NCBI RefSeq assembly: GCF_030272615.1
Contig: NC_081408.1
Span: 311,629,118 to 311,693,117, forward strand
Source of the DNA: Cryptomeria japonica
Taxonomy: Eukaryota; Streptophyta; Pinopsida; Cupressales; Cupressaceae
Length of the DNA stretch: 64,000 bases
Reading direction: 5' to 3'
Position 1 is the stretch's first letter. Each line of letters begins with the position of its first letter. The notes beneath the pieces were generated by a model that saw only the letters and a program-made list of their open reading frames with translations, made no database searches and was not told the DNA's origin. This document shows positions 48,673 through 60,063 of this stretch, one piece after another. The translations under genes and the position numbers were made by a program.

Positions 48673-49257
48673 CTATTTTTGATAAGATTGAAAAAGAGCA
48701 TTGCTTCTTGATGGAAGAGATTGAAATTGTTTATGCCAAAAGAGATCAATAGGAACACCAGGGCTTCTTTTGGATGGACGAAATAAGATATGGTTCACGG
48801 TTATGATTTCTCCATTGTGAGGAAATTTAAGACACTTGTGTATTGGAGAAGAAATAGCCTTCATAGAAGATAGCCAAGGATAGCCCAACTTCACATGGAA
48901 TTTCTTAGAAGAAGGTATGATAACAAAGTCAACATCCATGGATTTAGTATGAACTTCAATAGGAAGGGTAATAGAACCAATGGTAGGATAAGAGAAGCCA
49001 TCAAATAACTTCACAACCACATTAGAATCATCATATATTGGCTTATGCAATCGTAAAGTAAAAAGATACTCTTCAGTTATAACATTAACCATGCAAGAGG
49101 GATGAATCAAGGCACCACGGAAAGGGATATCCTTAACCTTCACAACTATGTATAAAGGGCCATTGGGTGCTCTAATGGTCTCGCTAGGGTCAAATTTAAT
49201 ACAAGGATCCCTAGGCGTATCCTGTGTTTCTACAATATTAACCAATTTTACAGCCAT
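48673..49257 (-). pseudogene. Degenerate aspartic protease of the 16-kb element
   Basis: 194-codon open frame (ATG 49257). The usual active-site strand (LIDxGSxVNxMxEE) reads ALIHPSCMVNVITEEY here, so the catalytic Asp is His and the Gly-Ser is changed. Downstream, DFVIIPSSKKFHVKLGYPWL is the typical C-terminal ILGRPWL-like strand. It would be inactive as a protease. It follows gag after a frame change near 49300. Confidence 0.75.
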
Positions 49258-49367
49258 AGAGGTGAATCTTCAGAAGAGAGAGAATTGGGCACAATCTTGA
49301 TAACGTTAGAGGTATGAGATGGCAAGGGATCATTGAAAATCTTAAGAATTTGATTAGGAGGAGATAC

Positions 49368-51250
49368 TCACTTATTCCCTTTATCATTCACACCAGCCAT
49401 AAATATAATATTATTATCAATCAAGTCTTGAACCTTATTTTTTAATAAAAAACATTTTTTAGTATCATGATCAGGTTGACGATGAAATTGACAAAAGGAA
49501 TTGTTATCAAGATAAGGAGATGGAAGTTTGGATGGATAAATTTTTTTTATAGGAGGAAGTTTGATAACATTTTTGTGCAACAACTGAGACATAATACTAT
49601 GTAAAGATTCATTCAAAGGAGTAAACTATCTTTCTCTTTGGAAGAATTTTGAAATAGAAGGCACACTTGTTGTAGAATTCACATGGTTGTTGTTGATTGG
49701 ATCACTAAACTTGATGAATATTTTTGTTGGTTTAAACTTAACAAATGGTTGTTGAACACTCTCCCCCTTATCACTCGGAGCCATATGAGTGGATTGCTCC
49801 ACTTGACTCACAACCAGATGGTAATTGTGTAGTGTTGCATACAACTGCGGAAATGAAGTAAACTCAGACAAAAGAAGCTTTTCCCTGATATATTTTTGCA
49901 AATTAAAAATGAAAATTCTTTGAATATCATTATCAAGTACATGAAAAGAAATTTGAGCACACAAATTCTTATATCTACCAATGAAATCAGTCACTTTTTC
50001 TATAACACCTTGTTTACAATGCATTAAATCAGTCAAAGTGAGTTTAGGACCAATGTTGTTTTGAAATTGTTGGATGAAAGCATTTTCTAGTTGTTAAAAA
50101 GAAGTGATGGAATAAGAAGGTAAAGAGAAATACCATTGTAAAGACTTATCTCTTAGTGTTCTTGTAAACAGTTTTGCAAGCAATCTTTGATCATAAGCAA
50201 AATCAGTACACAAGGTTTGGAATGTTTTGACATGCGTAAGAGGATCACCTTTTCCATTATAAAGTTCCAATTGAGGGATCTCAACATGTTTAGGTGGCAT
50301 GAATTTAACAATATCATGAGAAAGTGGGTTCGCAACATCAAAGGTGGGCACACTAAACTTGGATTGAATCATGGAAGCAATTTGTTATTGTAAGGAAGAC
50401 ATAGTTTGAGCAAGACTGTTAATTGTCATTTCTACAAAAGAATTGATGTTAGACATAGGTGATTGAGAAGGTGGTTTGATGTTATTAAAAGAAGGCATGG
50501 ACTGAGAATATGGTGGTGGGACATTATGATAAGTAGGTATTGGTGATGATTGAGTAGGAAAAGGGACACTTAAAGGAGGAACAAATTTGTTGACGGAATT
50601 GCCCCCTTGTGTCACACTGATTGGCTTAGAAATAGTAGGAATACTTATGGAAGACATAGGTAACGATGGAGGATTAAATGAAGAAGATGGATTGCCCCAT
50701 GACTACTTGTTGTAGGGATGACATTCTGAGTTGAAGTAGCCATGATGTTAGATGTGAAAGTAGGAATACTAGTCATAGGAGTAGTCAAAGGAATTGAAGG
50801 ATTGACTTGTGTTGAAGATTGTGAATAACCTAGGGTTTTGGCATAGCTCTTGATAGGCATGACATTAGAATCAATAATATGTGCAATGCCACACAATATA
50901 TCAATTCCATTCTTATCACTTTTAAGCATGCGCTTAAGACCTTCAATTAATGGAAGAGCTTCACTATTAGGGTATTCTTGGGACATCCATTGTCGAAAGC
51001 TATCAAATTAATTGTCCAATGTAGAAATTTGATCTAAAGAAACCCTAATTAAAGCTTCTTCTTCATCATGGGATCCATCAATCAGGTGAATAGGCACATG
51101 ATTAGGATGAGAAGAATTGGCATTATCCTCATTAAAGAAGTCACCCACATTAGGCTCCATCTCCTCGGTAATTAAACCTTGGGAAGCCTTAATTCTAATG
51201 CTTTGTCTAATGAGGATAGGATAGGTAGAACTAATAGTGGTAAAACTCAT
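49368..51250 (-). pseudogene. gag of the 16-kb Ty3-like element
   Basis: Likely start ATG 51250 (MSFTTISSTYP). Conserved order: an acidic N-terminus; a Ser/Thr/Pro-rich linker (about 50830-50400); the retrotransposon gag domain (PQLELYNGKGDPLTHVKTFQ near 50275, LQWYFSLPSYSI, FIGRYKNLCAQI near 49965); and a Cys/His box CQFHRQPDHDTKKC near 49490. A frame change near 50650 and three single stops (near 51010, 50095, 49626) break it. The 1.1-kb leader between LTR and gag (51251-52349) has no recognised coding content. Confidence 0.82.
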
Positions 51251-52349
51251 GCAATAGAGGGAAAACTTGAATTTTGAATTGTATAACAAAGCTTACAAAA
51301 CTGAGTAATGCAAAATTCAAGAAAATAATGATTACACAATTTGAACTTTGTTGGAAGAATGGAATAACACGATTTCCAAAAATGAAAGGAAATTAGAATT
51401 TTAAAATTAGGGCCAAGGGAATACCACTTAATTTTAAAATCAGGGCATACTATAATTAACCTCTTAATTTTATAAAATTTCTTAAAATTTGAAATGCTAA
51501 ATTTTGGAGGTATTTCCGATTCTAGAGGGATCAAAAATTGATAAAATAAGATAATCTTATGGATTTAGGATACTAAATACAGTCATAACAGTCTCCCGAA
51601 ATTTCAGAAAAAAAGTCGAGGATCATGGCGGGAACGCACATGGTTCGACCAACTTTTTTTGAAATTTTCAAGGGTGGATATTACGATGATTTTAACACTA
51701 ACCCAAAAAAATTGGCAAATTTTACAATCTCTAAATGGGCGAAATGAAGGTTCAAATGTGAAAATAGGATCCTATTAGGGTTTTGAAGAAAAAGAGGAAT
51801 TGAATTGCAATTTTGAAAAGGGTCAAACCTAATGGATAGGGACACCTTGGAAAATGTTTAAAACTCTGAATGTAAATGAAATTGATTTGAAATTCACACA
51901 AAATCTAATTAATTTTAAAAATTAGGGTTTGATGACCTAACCATTTAATTTTGAATTTTGGGAAAAAAGGGGGGAAATTGAAAATTTGAATTGTAGGATT
52001 ATAGACAAATTTGAGAACAATCATAAATTTGAAAATTAAATGGAAATCCAATTTTTGCACAAGTTCAAGATGATGTTTGAAAATTAGGCTTTTGACAAGT
52101 AACCTCTAAATTTGGGAAATTTTAATTGCAAATTGAACAAGACAACGAGGAAATTGAATTTGACAAACAAAACAATTTTCAGATCTAAGATAACCACAAG
52201 CAATTTTTACAAATCACAAGTTCAATTTTAATTAAAAACTAGGGTTTTTAATGATTTAACCACTAAGTTTACAGAAAGTTGAAACTTGTAAATGAAAAAT
52301 ATGCAATTTTTTTCAAAGGAAAGCATGCAAGATGTTGGGTTCACCAAAA

Positions 52350-53578
52350 TGTAATGGTGGAAAAATGGTGAATGATAGATCAAAAGGAAAGCTACCCTTT
52401 CCCACAAAGAGAGATGAGAGTTTCACTATTGATTACCCTTCAAACACTTTTCACCATGTTACATTAGGAAGAGGAGATGATTATTCACTAGATTCAATCT
52501 CTCAACATGAAGATGGTAGATTTAATTTTGAATGAATTGGGAATGATAAGTTGATCCCCTCTTCCTTGTTTGAAATGGAAAGGAAATTGATTGAATTATG
52601 TAGTTCAAAAGAGACAATGAATTGGTTATAACTTGAGATCATAGTATGGGATGAAGTTGTGCACCTGAATCTGGCAGTAAAATGTTGAGATGAAGTTGCC
52701 CTGCGAATTTGAGGAAAAGTTGTTCGGACCGTGGTGGGAATGTACATGGTCCTTTGAAAAATTCATGAAACGAAAAGGGTTTTTCTGCCTCTACAAATGG
52801 AGCTCGAATCTGAAAATAAAACGGTGCACCTACATCCTACACACAAAAAAGAGAGTAAAATGGGTTGGGATTGGGAGTTTTCCTTTAGGTCAAACCCCAG
52901 TTTTGGAATTAACCAAGTAATTAAAGAAAGTACTTGCAAGTAGATGTAAATGAAAGACTGAATTGTAAATCACTGAAGGGAGGTTGTAGTAGAAATATTG
53001 ATAGAAGTTCTTTTGTGGAATTGAATGTTGAAATCAATCTCCTCTTCAATGGTTGAATCTTTGACTTGAATGCAACACCTAGCCTTGAAGGGAGACTTGA
53101 GAATGGTTAATGTTGGACAAAAATGCTTGTATGCTTAAATGCTTGATCTCTTATGCAACTTCAACTTATCCCACTTATGAAAATGAGAGGAGGAATGCCC
53201 CCTTAAATACATGTTAGTGGATCTGATTTTTGTCATGGGCTGACATTAGGGGAGTTTCTCGCCCGATGCACAACCAATAATGCAACCCTAGGAGCGGTCC
53301 TGCCCCAAAATAGGGCAGGGATAGGGGCACCACGACCCTGTCCTAGGAGGAAAAGGGTGCCACACCCCTGTCCAAAGGGGGAAAATGGTGTCACGCCCCT
53401 ATCCTACCCCTTTCTCCAAGGCAGAGTGCAGATGGGGTGATGCAGAGGCCAAGGAAGAAGTTGTTTCTACATACTAAGCAATCTTCAGTCTCTGATCAGG
53501 ATAGAGGATTCGAACTCGCATGTGTGAGGACCCTAATGAAGTTGAAAATTTCTAGGGTTTCAATTTTATGACACTACA
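52350..53578 (-). repeat. 5' LTR of the 16-kb element
   Basis: Partner of 37552-38776, ending TGACACTACA on the plus strand, followed after the target duplication by host DNA. Next to its inner end the minus strand reads TTTTGGTGAACCCAACA, the likely primer-binding site. I cannot name the tRNA. Confidence 0.92.
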
Positions 53579-53583
53579 GTAAC

Positions 53584-55455
53584 TTGTGGAAAAACTAAAA
53601 AATAGAGACTTTTTTTCTTTTTGAAAGAAGAATCAATATTTTAGAATGGTGAACTATTTTAACAATATTTTGTGAATAAAAAAGTGATTTACCTTCTCAT
53701 ATATGCTTGTTGTGAGATGTTATATATCATTTATACAATTCTTGTATTAATATGTGAAAAAATCCGTAAACTGTGTCCCATTACAAAATGCATTCATTGA
53801 GAATAATAAAATGGTTAAACATTCCTTTGAACTTGTAATCAAATATATTGTAGTAATGCATGTTAACTACAGTGTTTGTTTGTTATTAGCTTGGTTTTGA
53901 AATTGGCAGAGGTGGGAGGTGTAAAGCTAGGGTTTCAAGAGGAGTTGCAAGGGAGGCTACTAAAGAAGAAGGGGAGTTGATGATGATAATGATGACCTAG
54001 ATTTGTGTTCTAAGAACATATTTCATTGAGGGTCTTTGGTGGTAGTTTATGGTATTGATGAGCTTCTACTAGATAATAATAGGGTTGAGTTTTTTTCTTC
54101 CCTTCCTAGTGTAGAAATTTTTGTAGTGGGCATAGACAATGGTTTTATTACCATTTTCCCAAATCTATTGATTGCAATAAGGATATTGATTATAGCCCCC
54201 ATTTTGTTTGTTTCTATTTGGCAAGATTCCTTTTACGAGCCTCCTCCCACTACCATCCACATCTTGGTGAGAATTTCCTTTGGGTCTTTAGGTGATGTGT
54301 TGTTGAGTGCTTTGATGAAGACTAATTGGGTTAAGTCCTATAGCAGCGGTTGGGACTATGCTTTGATTGGGTGACTGAATAGTTTGGTGGTGATATACAG
54401 ATATTTTTGGCACTTGAGGTCAACTTCCACTCTTGTTTTGAGCTTGAGTTTTGATCATAACTTTTGTTTTGGTTTTGGGTGCTAGGTCTTTCCTAATGGT
54501 CACTACTAAATTCTTCAATTTTTTTGCTACTTGGTGGTTGGTGACTGGGACTTTTGTTTCCATCCCGAAAGGATTTACTCTTCTGATTTCCTCTAAGGTT
54601 TATGTTATTTCTCCTAATCCTTTGGGTTTTAGTATGGTTATTGAGGGGGTTTCTTTTGACCTTTGCATGTTTTCTTCTACGAATTGTTTCTTTCAACTTC
54701 TTCTACTCTCTCTTTACTGATTGACATCTATGCAGGGGTCCCTATGACTACTCCAACGATTTGTTTGGATGTTGGTAGTGTTAAAGCAAGCTTAGTTTTT
54801 TAAGGCGTTGGATCTATTGGTTTGTTGTTGTATGTTGCTTCCATGCTATTTCCCTAGATTTTGTTTGGCAAAGATACGATGGTGGCTGCTACTAATCTCT
54901 TAAATTCTTATCACTCTAGTCTTTCCAAGTGTTTTACCTACTAGTTGTTGTTATTATTTGTTGCTTCCTAGCTTCAAATCCTAGTTTTATTTGAGGTAGA
55001 TCTAGTGGTGGTTCCTTCTATTATCTCTCTAGCTTTTCAGTTTATTGTTATTGGTACTTGGGAAGAGATTGTGTCTTCTTCCTATTCTAGGTCTATGCAT
55101 CTAATCAACAGTTCAAATTGCATGGTTATTCAACCTAGATAAAAGTTGAATAAATATATTTGTTGGGTACTATGGTACTAAACCCTAGTTTTTTTCGATT
55201 GTTGTTCTAGATAGGTAGTTGGGTGTTAAGTTTCACAAGGTTATTTAATTTTTGTCTCAATCCTTCCTTGGGTTACATTTGTGGTAACTCTACAATCTTG
55301 TCTTTGAAACAACCTTGTATTCGTCGGTTGTCCTAATTTTTTTCTTTTTCTCATCTGTGATGTTTTGAGGGCTTGATCTCCAAGCCTATTGTTTTGATGG
55401 TTTTTGGTTCATATTTGTAATGGATTGGGGCCCTTCCACATTTAATATAATAAAA
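53584..55455 (+). mobile_element. Probable LINE-like non-autonomous unit
   Basis: From about 53905 a G-rich start (AGGTGGGAGGTGTAAAGCTA then GGGTTTC) resembles the start of the 804-bp element. The unit ends near 55455 with TAATGGATTGGGGCCCTTCC and TTTAATATAATAAAAAA, a LINE-type 3' end. The sequence between is T/G-rich without a conserved frame; ORFs at 54036-54374 and 54451-54720 look like chance. No target duplication was found, so the limits and class are tentative. 53584-53900 holds nothing recognisable. Confidence 0.4.
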
Positions 55456-55629
55456 AATATGCTTTAAAAAGTCACACGTTGTGTTAATGATTAAACTAGT
55501 ATTTAGTTGTGAAATGTCTTATTTCCATATTTTTGCTTGCACTATGTCTCCCACGTCCTCAAATAAGGAGTGTTTATTTAGTATTACCTTGTATAACTCT
55601 CGGTTTTGGCCTTATTAAATATTTCCCGT

Positions 55630-55945
55630 TTGTTGAACCTATTGGTTGAACCTCTGCAAAGTTCAAAGTTCAAGTTAACCTAGAGCGGGTTGTATCGCGG
55701 CTTTAGTTTTATGAGTTTAAGGTCTTTGTAATTTTTGTCAATGAACTTGAACTTTTGAACGTTTTCATAGTTCAAAGTTCAAGGTTCAAAGTATCGTAAT
55801 GTTAGATCTTGTTTGTCTTAAGTCTAGTTCTTGTAGTGAATAAGTCATAGTATTCTGGTGGCTTTGTTTTGGTTTATTCTTGTTGTCCTTTTGAACTTCA
55901 ACCATTGAACCACTTCTCAGAGGGTTCAAAGTTCAAAGTTCAATG
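55630..55945. repeat. Three hairpins built from GTTCAAA words
   Basis: Three imperfect inverted repeats occur in 310 bp: about 55633-55673, 55742-55788 (arms TGAACTTGAACTTTTGAAC and GTTCAAAGTTCAAGGTTCA, 9-nt loop) and 55891-55943 (arms TTGAACTTCAACCATTGAAC and GTTCAAAGTTCAAAGTTCAA). The right arms are short tandem repeats of GTTCAAA. It may be a decayed inverted-repeat transposon or structured RNA. The flanks show no terminal repeats. Confidence 0.7.
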
Positions 55946-56563
55946 ATCAAAATCTTTGGAGATAAAAGTGGCGAAGCATCAGCAACAATTATATAGGAAA
56001 TATTCCCAATTTAAAAGGTGAACCTCGAAGAAAGGGAACGTGATGTAAGGCCATACTTGGAGAGGTAATCATTTAAAAGAAATATATGAAGGACAAAGAT
56101 TTGAAATTAATTAGTTTCTAGAATTCGGTCTTTTCAAAGTGAGTTGGCATGAATATTCTTGCGATTGCAAATCATGTGATAGATTTTCAAGCCAAATCTC
56201 TAGATTCTTAAATAGCTATTTTGCCTAATTCACTTTCCCAATTTGGTAAGTAGACAATTTGCATAGGAGGTATTTTATGTTCTCAATCCTTTGAATCCAG
56301 AGCTCTGCATGAAAGGTGAGTCAAAATTCTCTCTCACTTCTGTGATTTTGTGAATAGAAAGCTTTAATTTGTAGTTTAACTTGTTCTACTCTTTCTTGTT
56401 CTACCTCTTGTTTGTGAAATTCCAAATGAGACCCACATTTCCCAAGATAGACCAAATTTCTGGGTTAGTTTATTCTCTGCCTTAGCTAGGGGATACCTTT
56501 CTACCTTGAGTAGATTTAGGAGAATTTTATGCAGGGGCACAGAACCCCATCAGTTCTCTCTCA
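55946..56563. other. No gene seen
   Basis: Unassigned sequence between the hairpin cluster and the coding-like fragment. Some of it may be upstream sequence of that fragment, but no frame is convincing. Confidence 0.45.
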
Positions 56564-56758
56564 ATGAAAAATATTTTAGGTAGTGGGTTAGTAGAAGTGG
56601 CAATTTTTCCTCCAGTTGTGTTATGCCCTGAGTTGGTTTGGGAGTGCATGAATAGATATGACCATACCCGAAGGTTTATTAAAGGTGCAAATGGTGAAGT
56701 TTTGCTCAAGATTAATCGAGAAACTATTTATGTGGTAATGAAGATGTTGGCCATTTAG
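56564..56758 (+). pseudogene. Fragment of an unrecognised repeat-encoded protein
   Basis: A 64-codon frame reads GLVEVAIFPPVVLCPELVWE, then NRYDHTRRFIKGANGEVLLK and INRETI. The ordered hydrophobic and polar pattern looks like real former coding sequence rather than chance. It stops exactly where the Copia-1 LTR begins, so the gene it came from was cut by that insertion. I cannot name the family. Confidence 0.4.
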
Positions 56759-56759
56759 A

Positions 56760-57962
56760 TGAATTGACTATGTGTTGCACTGATGTTTTGTTATTGATGT
56801 CAACACTTGCTATTTGGATGCTTTACTGGTACCCTTCTGGACCCAGTAGGTTGAGTGGTTTCTAGTTGGATTGGATCTGACATGATCTGGTATGCTCCAG
56901 TATGATTTGGTTATGTAATTGGCTTACTCATGTTCATATTCAGTTAGTTGGTTTTGGTCTGGTGATCAGATGCTATCATGCTTACTTGGAAGCTTGGCTT
57001 GTGGTTCTGGCAAGGGTTTCACCGATAGAGCTTTTAATGAAGATCTTTGATGATATGAATAAGTGGTGTTGGTGATGCTTTTGGTGGAGATTCAAGATGT
57101 TGTTGGTGATCATATTCAAGAATTGGTGGGTGGAGATTATTTCTTTAGCATGTAGACCTATATTGGGTCCCGGTTGATCTAGGTTATGGATCGACTTAAT
57201 GTAATGTGCGGATTGGACCCCTCGATGTATTTCTGGGATGTCTTATGTGTTGCATATTATTTGTTATGTCTAAGGCTGACATTTTTTGTAATTATGTATT
57301 TGGTTTATTGTCTGGTGACTGACCTGATTATTTATGGTCGAGGGTTTGTATATATATGATGTAAGATCTCATTGTAGATTATCATAGGTATAAGGTTAGG
57401 GAATGGATATGGATATGTAATGTGAGAATAATGTAATATCATTCAGGAAGAGGATTTGGTTGATCATTGGAGATCAAATTAGGTTAATGTAAGAGGATTT
57501 AGTCCTCCGATATTGAGCTTAATCGAAACTGTACTCAGGCATAGGATATGCTATCTTTGCAGTTCAAACACTTCCTCCGGATTGTAGTATGGATTTATAT
57601 GTAGTCAGTGAGAATCCTTTTGTGATGAGAAGTGTGCTCTAGGTTGTTGGCCTTTCTGCAAGTGTAGGCCCCTCATTTGTAATTCACATACTTACTGCAG
57701 AAGTATTATCTGACTGTGGGTAGGCTTCCCATTGTAGTTTTTCCCTTTACCAGGTTTTCCATGTATAAATCCTGGTGTCATGTGGATGGTATTTATTTTG
57801 TGATTATTGTTTATGCTTAATTGGTTTAACAGCTATTCTGGTATTAATATTTTGGGTTCTGATATTAAAGTTTTAATTGCTAAATGTTCTGGTATTCTGA
57901 GACAACGGATTCACCAACCCCCCCCCTCTCAGTTATCTTCTAGTTATTTGAACTGTCTAACA
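56760..57962 (+). repeat. 5' LTR of Copia-1
   Basis: 1203 bp from TGAATTGACTATG to TGTCTAACA, immediately before the primer-binding site. It includes a poly-C run (about 57920) near its end. The solo LTR in LINE-3 shares its whole length apart from the nested insertion. Confidence 0.9.
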
Positions 57963-58020
57963 ATTGGTATCAAAGCTTTGGTCCTATCTACATAAAGCTT
58001 AACCGCTTGAGAAAGATCCT

Positions 58021-58998
58021 ATGGTGACTAACAGTTCAAGTTCATCCAATTCATCTCCAGCTATCTTTCAGAGAGATATCCCTAGGCTTTATGGAATAAA
58101 TTACACAGTATGAAAGATTTGGATGGAGACTCATTTGAGATTTCTTGGCAAGGATATTTGGGAGATCACACAGAATAGTGTGACACCTCATAATTTGGCA
58201 TCTAGCAATCCTCCTCTGGTAAACCTGAATAAGGAGCTTCAAAATTATTGTAGAGCAAGAGAAGCCCTCTTATGTGCACTTTCTGATCAGCAAATAATGA
58301 GATTGTCTAAAAAATCATCTAAAAAGGCTATATGGGATAAATTGGAGACTCTGAATGAAGGTGACCCTACCATTAAAATTGCAAAACTTGATGGTTACTG
58401 GGCGAGATATGAGAATCTGAAGATGGAAGAAGATGAAAGGATTGCTGCATTCATGGAAAGGGTAAATGATATTGTTATGGGAATTCAATGTTGTGGTAGA
58501 ACTCTAAGTGAAGATGAAATCGTTTCTAAAGTTTTGAGAGCCCTACCACCATCTTACAAGATGAAGGCTACTACTATTAGTGAGTTGAGAACAATGGCTA
58601 ATACATTTATCAACATAGATACTTTCATTGGGAAATTATCTGCTTTTGAGCTTGAAGAATTTGGACCTTCTAGAGTTGTGAAGACTGAAACTTCTTTTCA
58701 TGCATTTGCATCAGCAACCGGTAAGCAATATTGGAAAGCTTTTTATGCAAAGGAATTGGATGATATGAAGAGAGAAGATGATGAGTATGAGCAACTTGAA
58801 GCACTATCTCCTAAAAGAGTACCTAAAGGACTGGTAGGAAGTAAGTATGAAGGAAAATCACCTTTTAAATGTTTTGCATGTAATAAGATTGGTCATTTTG
58901 CATCTAGGAAGAAAGAGTTAGAAGATCTTTTAAGCCTAACCCTGGATATCAGAATAAGTATAAGTACAAGAAAAACAGAGACAAATCCTGCTACATAG
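58021..58998 (+). pseudogene. Copia-1 gag
   Basis: ATG 58021 opens a frame (MVTNSSSSSNSSP) that meets a TGA at 58111-58113 where the family has Trp, and is then open from 58114 to 58998. It shows the Copia gag order: WMETHLRFLGKDIWEI, KKAIWDKLETLNEGD, YENLKMEEDERIAAFMERVN, VLRALPPSYKMKATTI, and a zinc knuckle CFACNKIGHFASR cut by a frame change before its last Cys. Gag forms the particle around element RNA. The TGA and frame change make it non-functional. Confidence 0.9.
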
Positions 58999-59481
58999 CG
59001 GATGAGGAAGGCATTACTAATTTTGATGATGAACCGGTAGAAAACTTTGCTAGTGGTTCCGACAATGGGAAGTAATGGGTGTTCCTAGTTATTAAGGAAG
59101 ATGTTCCAGCACTGGAAGAGAATGTACTTGAAGAGAAGGCACTTGCTGCCAAAATTGAAGACAAGGATGAATGGGTAATAGATAGTGGTTGTTCACATCA
59201 TATGACTGGAGATAAAGGGAAGTTTCTATCTTTGCAAGAATTTGATGGTTGTCTGGTTAGATTTGGAGATGACAAAGCATGTATGATCAAAGGAAAAGGA
59301 ATTATATCATTGGATGGTAAGAAAAATACTTACAATATTTATTATGTTGAAGGTTTAAGGTATAATCTTTTGAGTGTAGGACAATTGGTGGATAAGGGAT
59401 TTCAATTATAGTTCAAGGGTGGAAAATGCAAAATCATTAACAGATCTAGTTTGGAGATTGCAACCGGTACACAGACAAAAG
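58999..59481 (+). pseudogene. Copia-1 protease (truncated polyprotein)
   Basis: Continues after a frame change and a TAA near 59075. The aspartic protease motif is WVIDSGCSHHMTGDKGKF near 59170, with the catalytic Asp intact, followed by VRFGDDKACMIKGKG and YYVEGLRYNLLSVGQL, the usual link to the integrase. A TAG lies near 59409 and the frame is cut at 59481 just after IATGTQTK, where the integrase pre-domain should continue. Confidence 0.88.
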
Positions 59482-60063
59482 TGTAATACCCTAAAAATGG
59501 TCACCTAAACCATGGACCCCTAATATCGACAACATCACCAAGGTCCTAACCAAAGAAAATTAAATCAACTTTGAGCACACAATTAATTAATTCTTCAATC
59601 ATTAAATGTCACATGGAAAGTGAATTATTCTATATTAATTAAATATTTATTTAATTAATTAAATCATTCCAAGTAAATCATTTTGATCAATTATCCTATT
59701 TAATTTATTAAATATCCTATCATATTTAATTAATTAATAAACTTGTCATTAATCATAAAAAGGGAATTAATTTACCATAAAAGAGGAATCAATATTTAAA
59801 GCAAGAGTTAAATTGAAAATAAAATAAAAGAATTGAATTGAAAGAGAAATCAAACTTGAGATATTATTTCTTCTTCTAAATTGAGATAACTTGAAATAAG
59901 AAAAACAATTAAATGAATTTAATCATTCTCTAAAATTTGAACTCAAAGCTTTTGAGAAAAGAAATTCAGTTGCATTGAAAAGACTTTTTTCTTGAATAAA
60001 TCAAAGAATATGCATGGAATTACCTACTTTCATCTCAAGTGCATGAAATTAATGATAACTCAA
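59482..60063. repeat. LTR-like fragment inserted into Copia-1
   Basis: Starts TGTAATACCCTAAAAATGGT exactly where Copia-1 coding sequence stops, and is AT-rich with ATTAATTAA words. This looks like the first part of a Ty3-type LTR. It is cut at about 60064 by Copia-2, so its other end is outside the window. Confidence 0.5.

Larger units (their letters stand above)
37552..53578 (-). mobile_element. 16-kb Ty3-like element without reverse transcriptase
   Basis: Minus-strand LTR retrotransposon: 5' LTR 53578-52350, gag about 51250-49368, degenerate protease about 49257-48673, further Pro-rich coding sequence to 47857, then a long 3' region and 3' LTR 38776-37552. GTAAC flanks it on both sides (37547-37551 and 53579-53583). 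A polypurine tract (AAAGTGGGGGC on the minus strand) lies next to the 3' LTR at about 38780-38795. Without the 6.6-kb element nested at 41089-47684 it is about 9.4 kb. No reverse transcriptase, RNase H or integrase is visible, so it is non-autonomous. Confidence 0.9.
56760..59481 (+). mobile_element. Copia-1, 5' half (LTR, gag, protease)
   Basis: The LTR (56760-57962) is followed by the primer-binding site TTGGTATCAAAGC (from 57965), gag (58021-58998) and protease (to 59481). The element is then cut by another LTR-like sequence at 59482. Its integrase, reverse transcriptase and 3' LTR are not visible in the window. The LTR family matches the solo LTR at 24058-30564. Confidence 0.9.
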
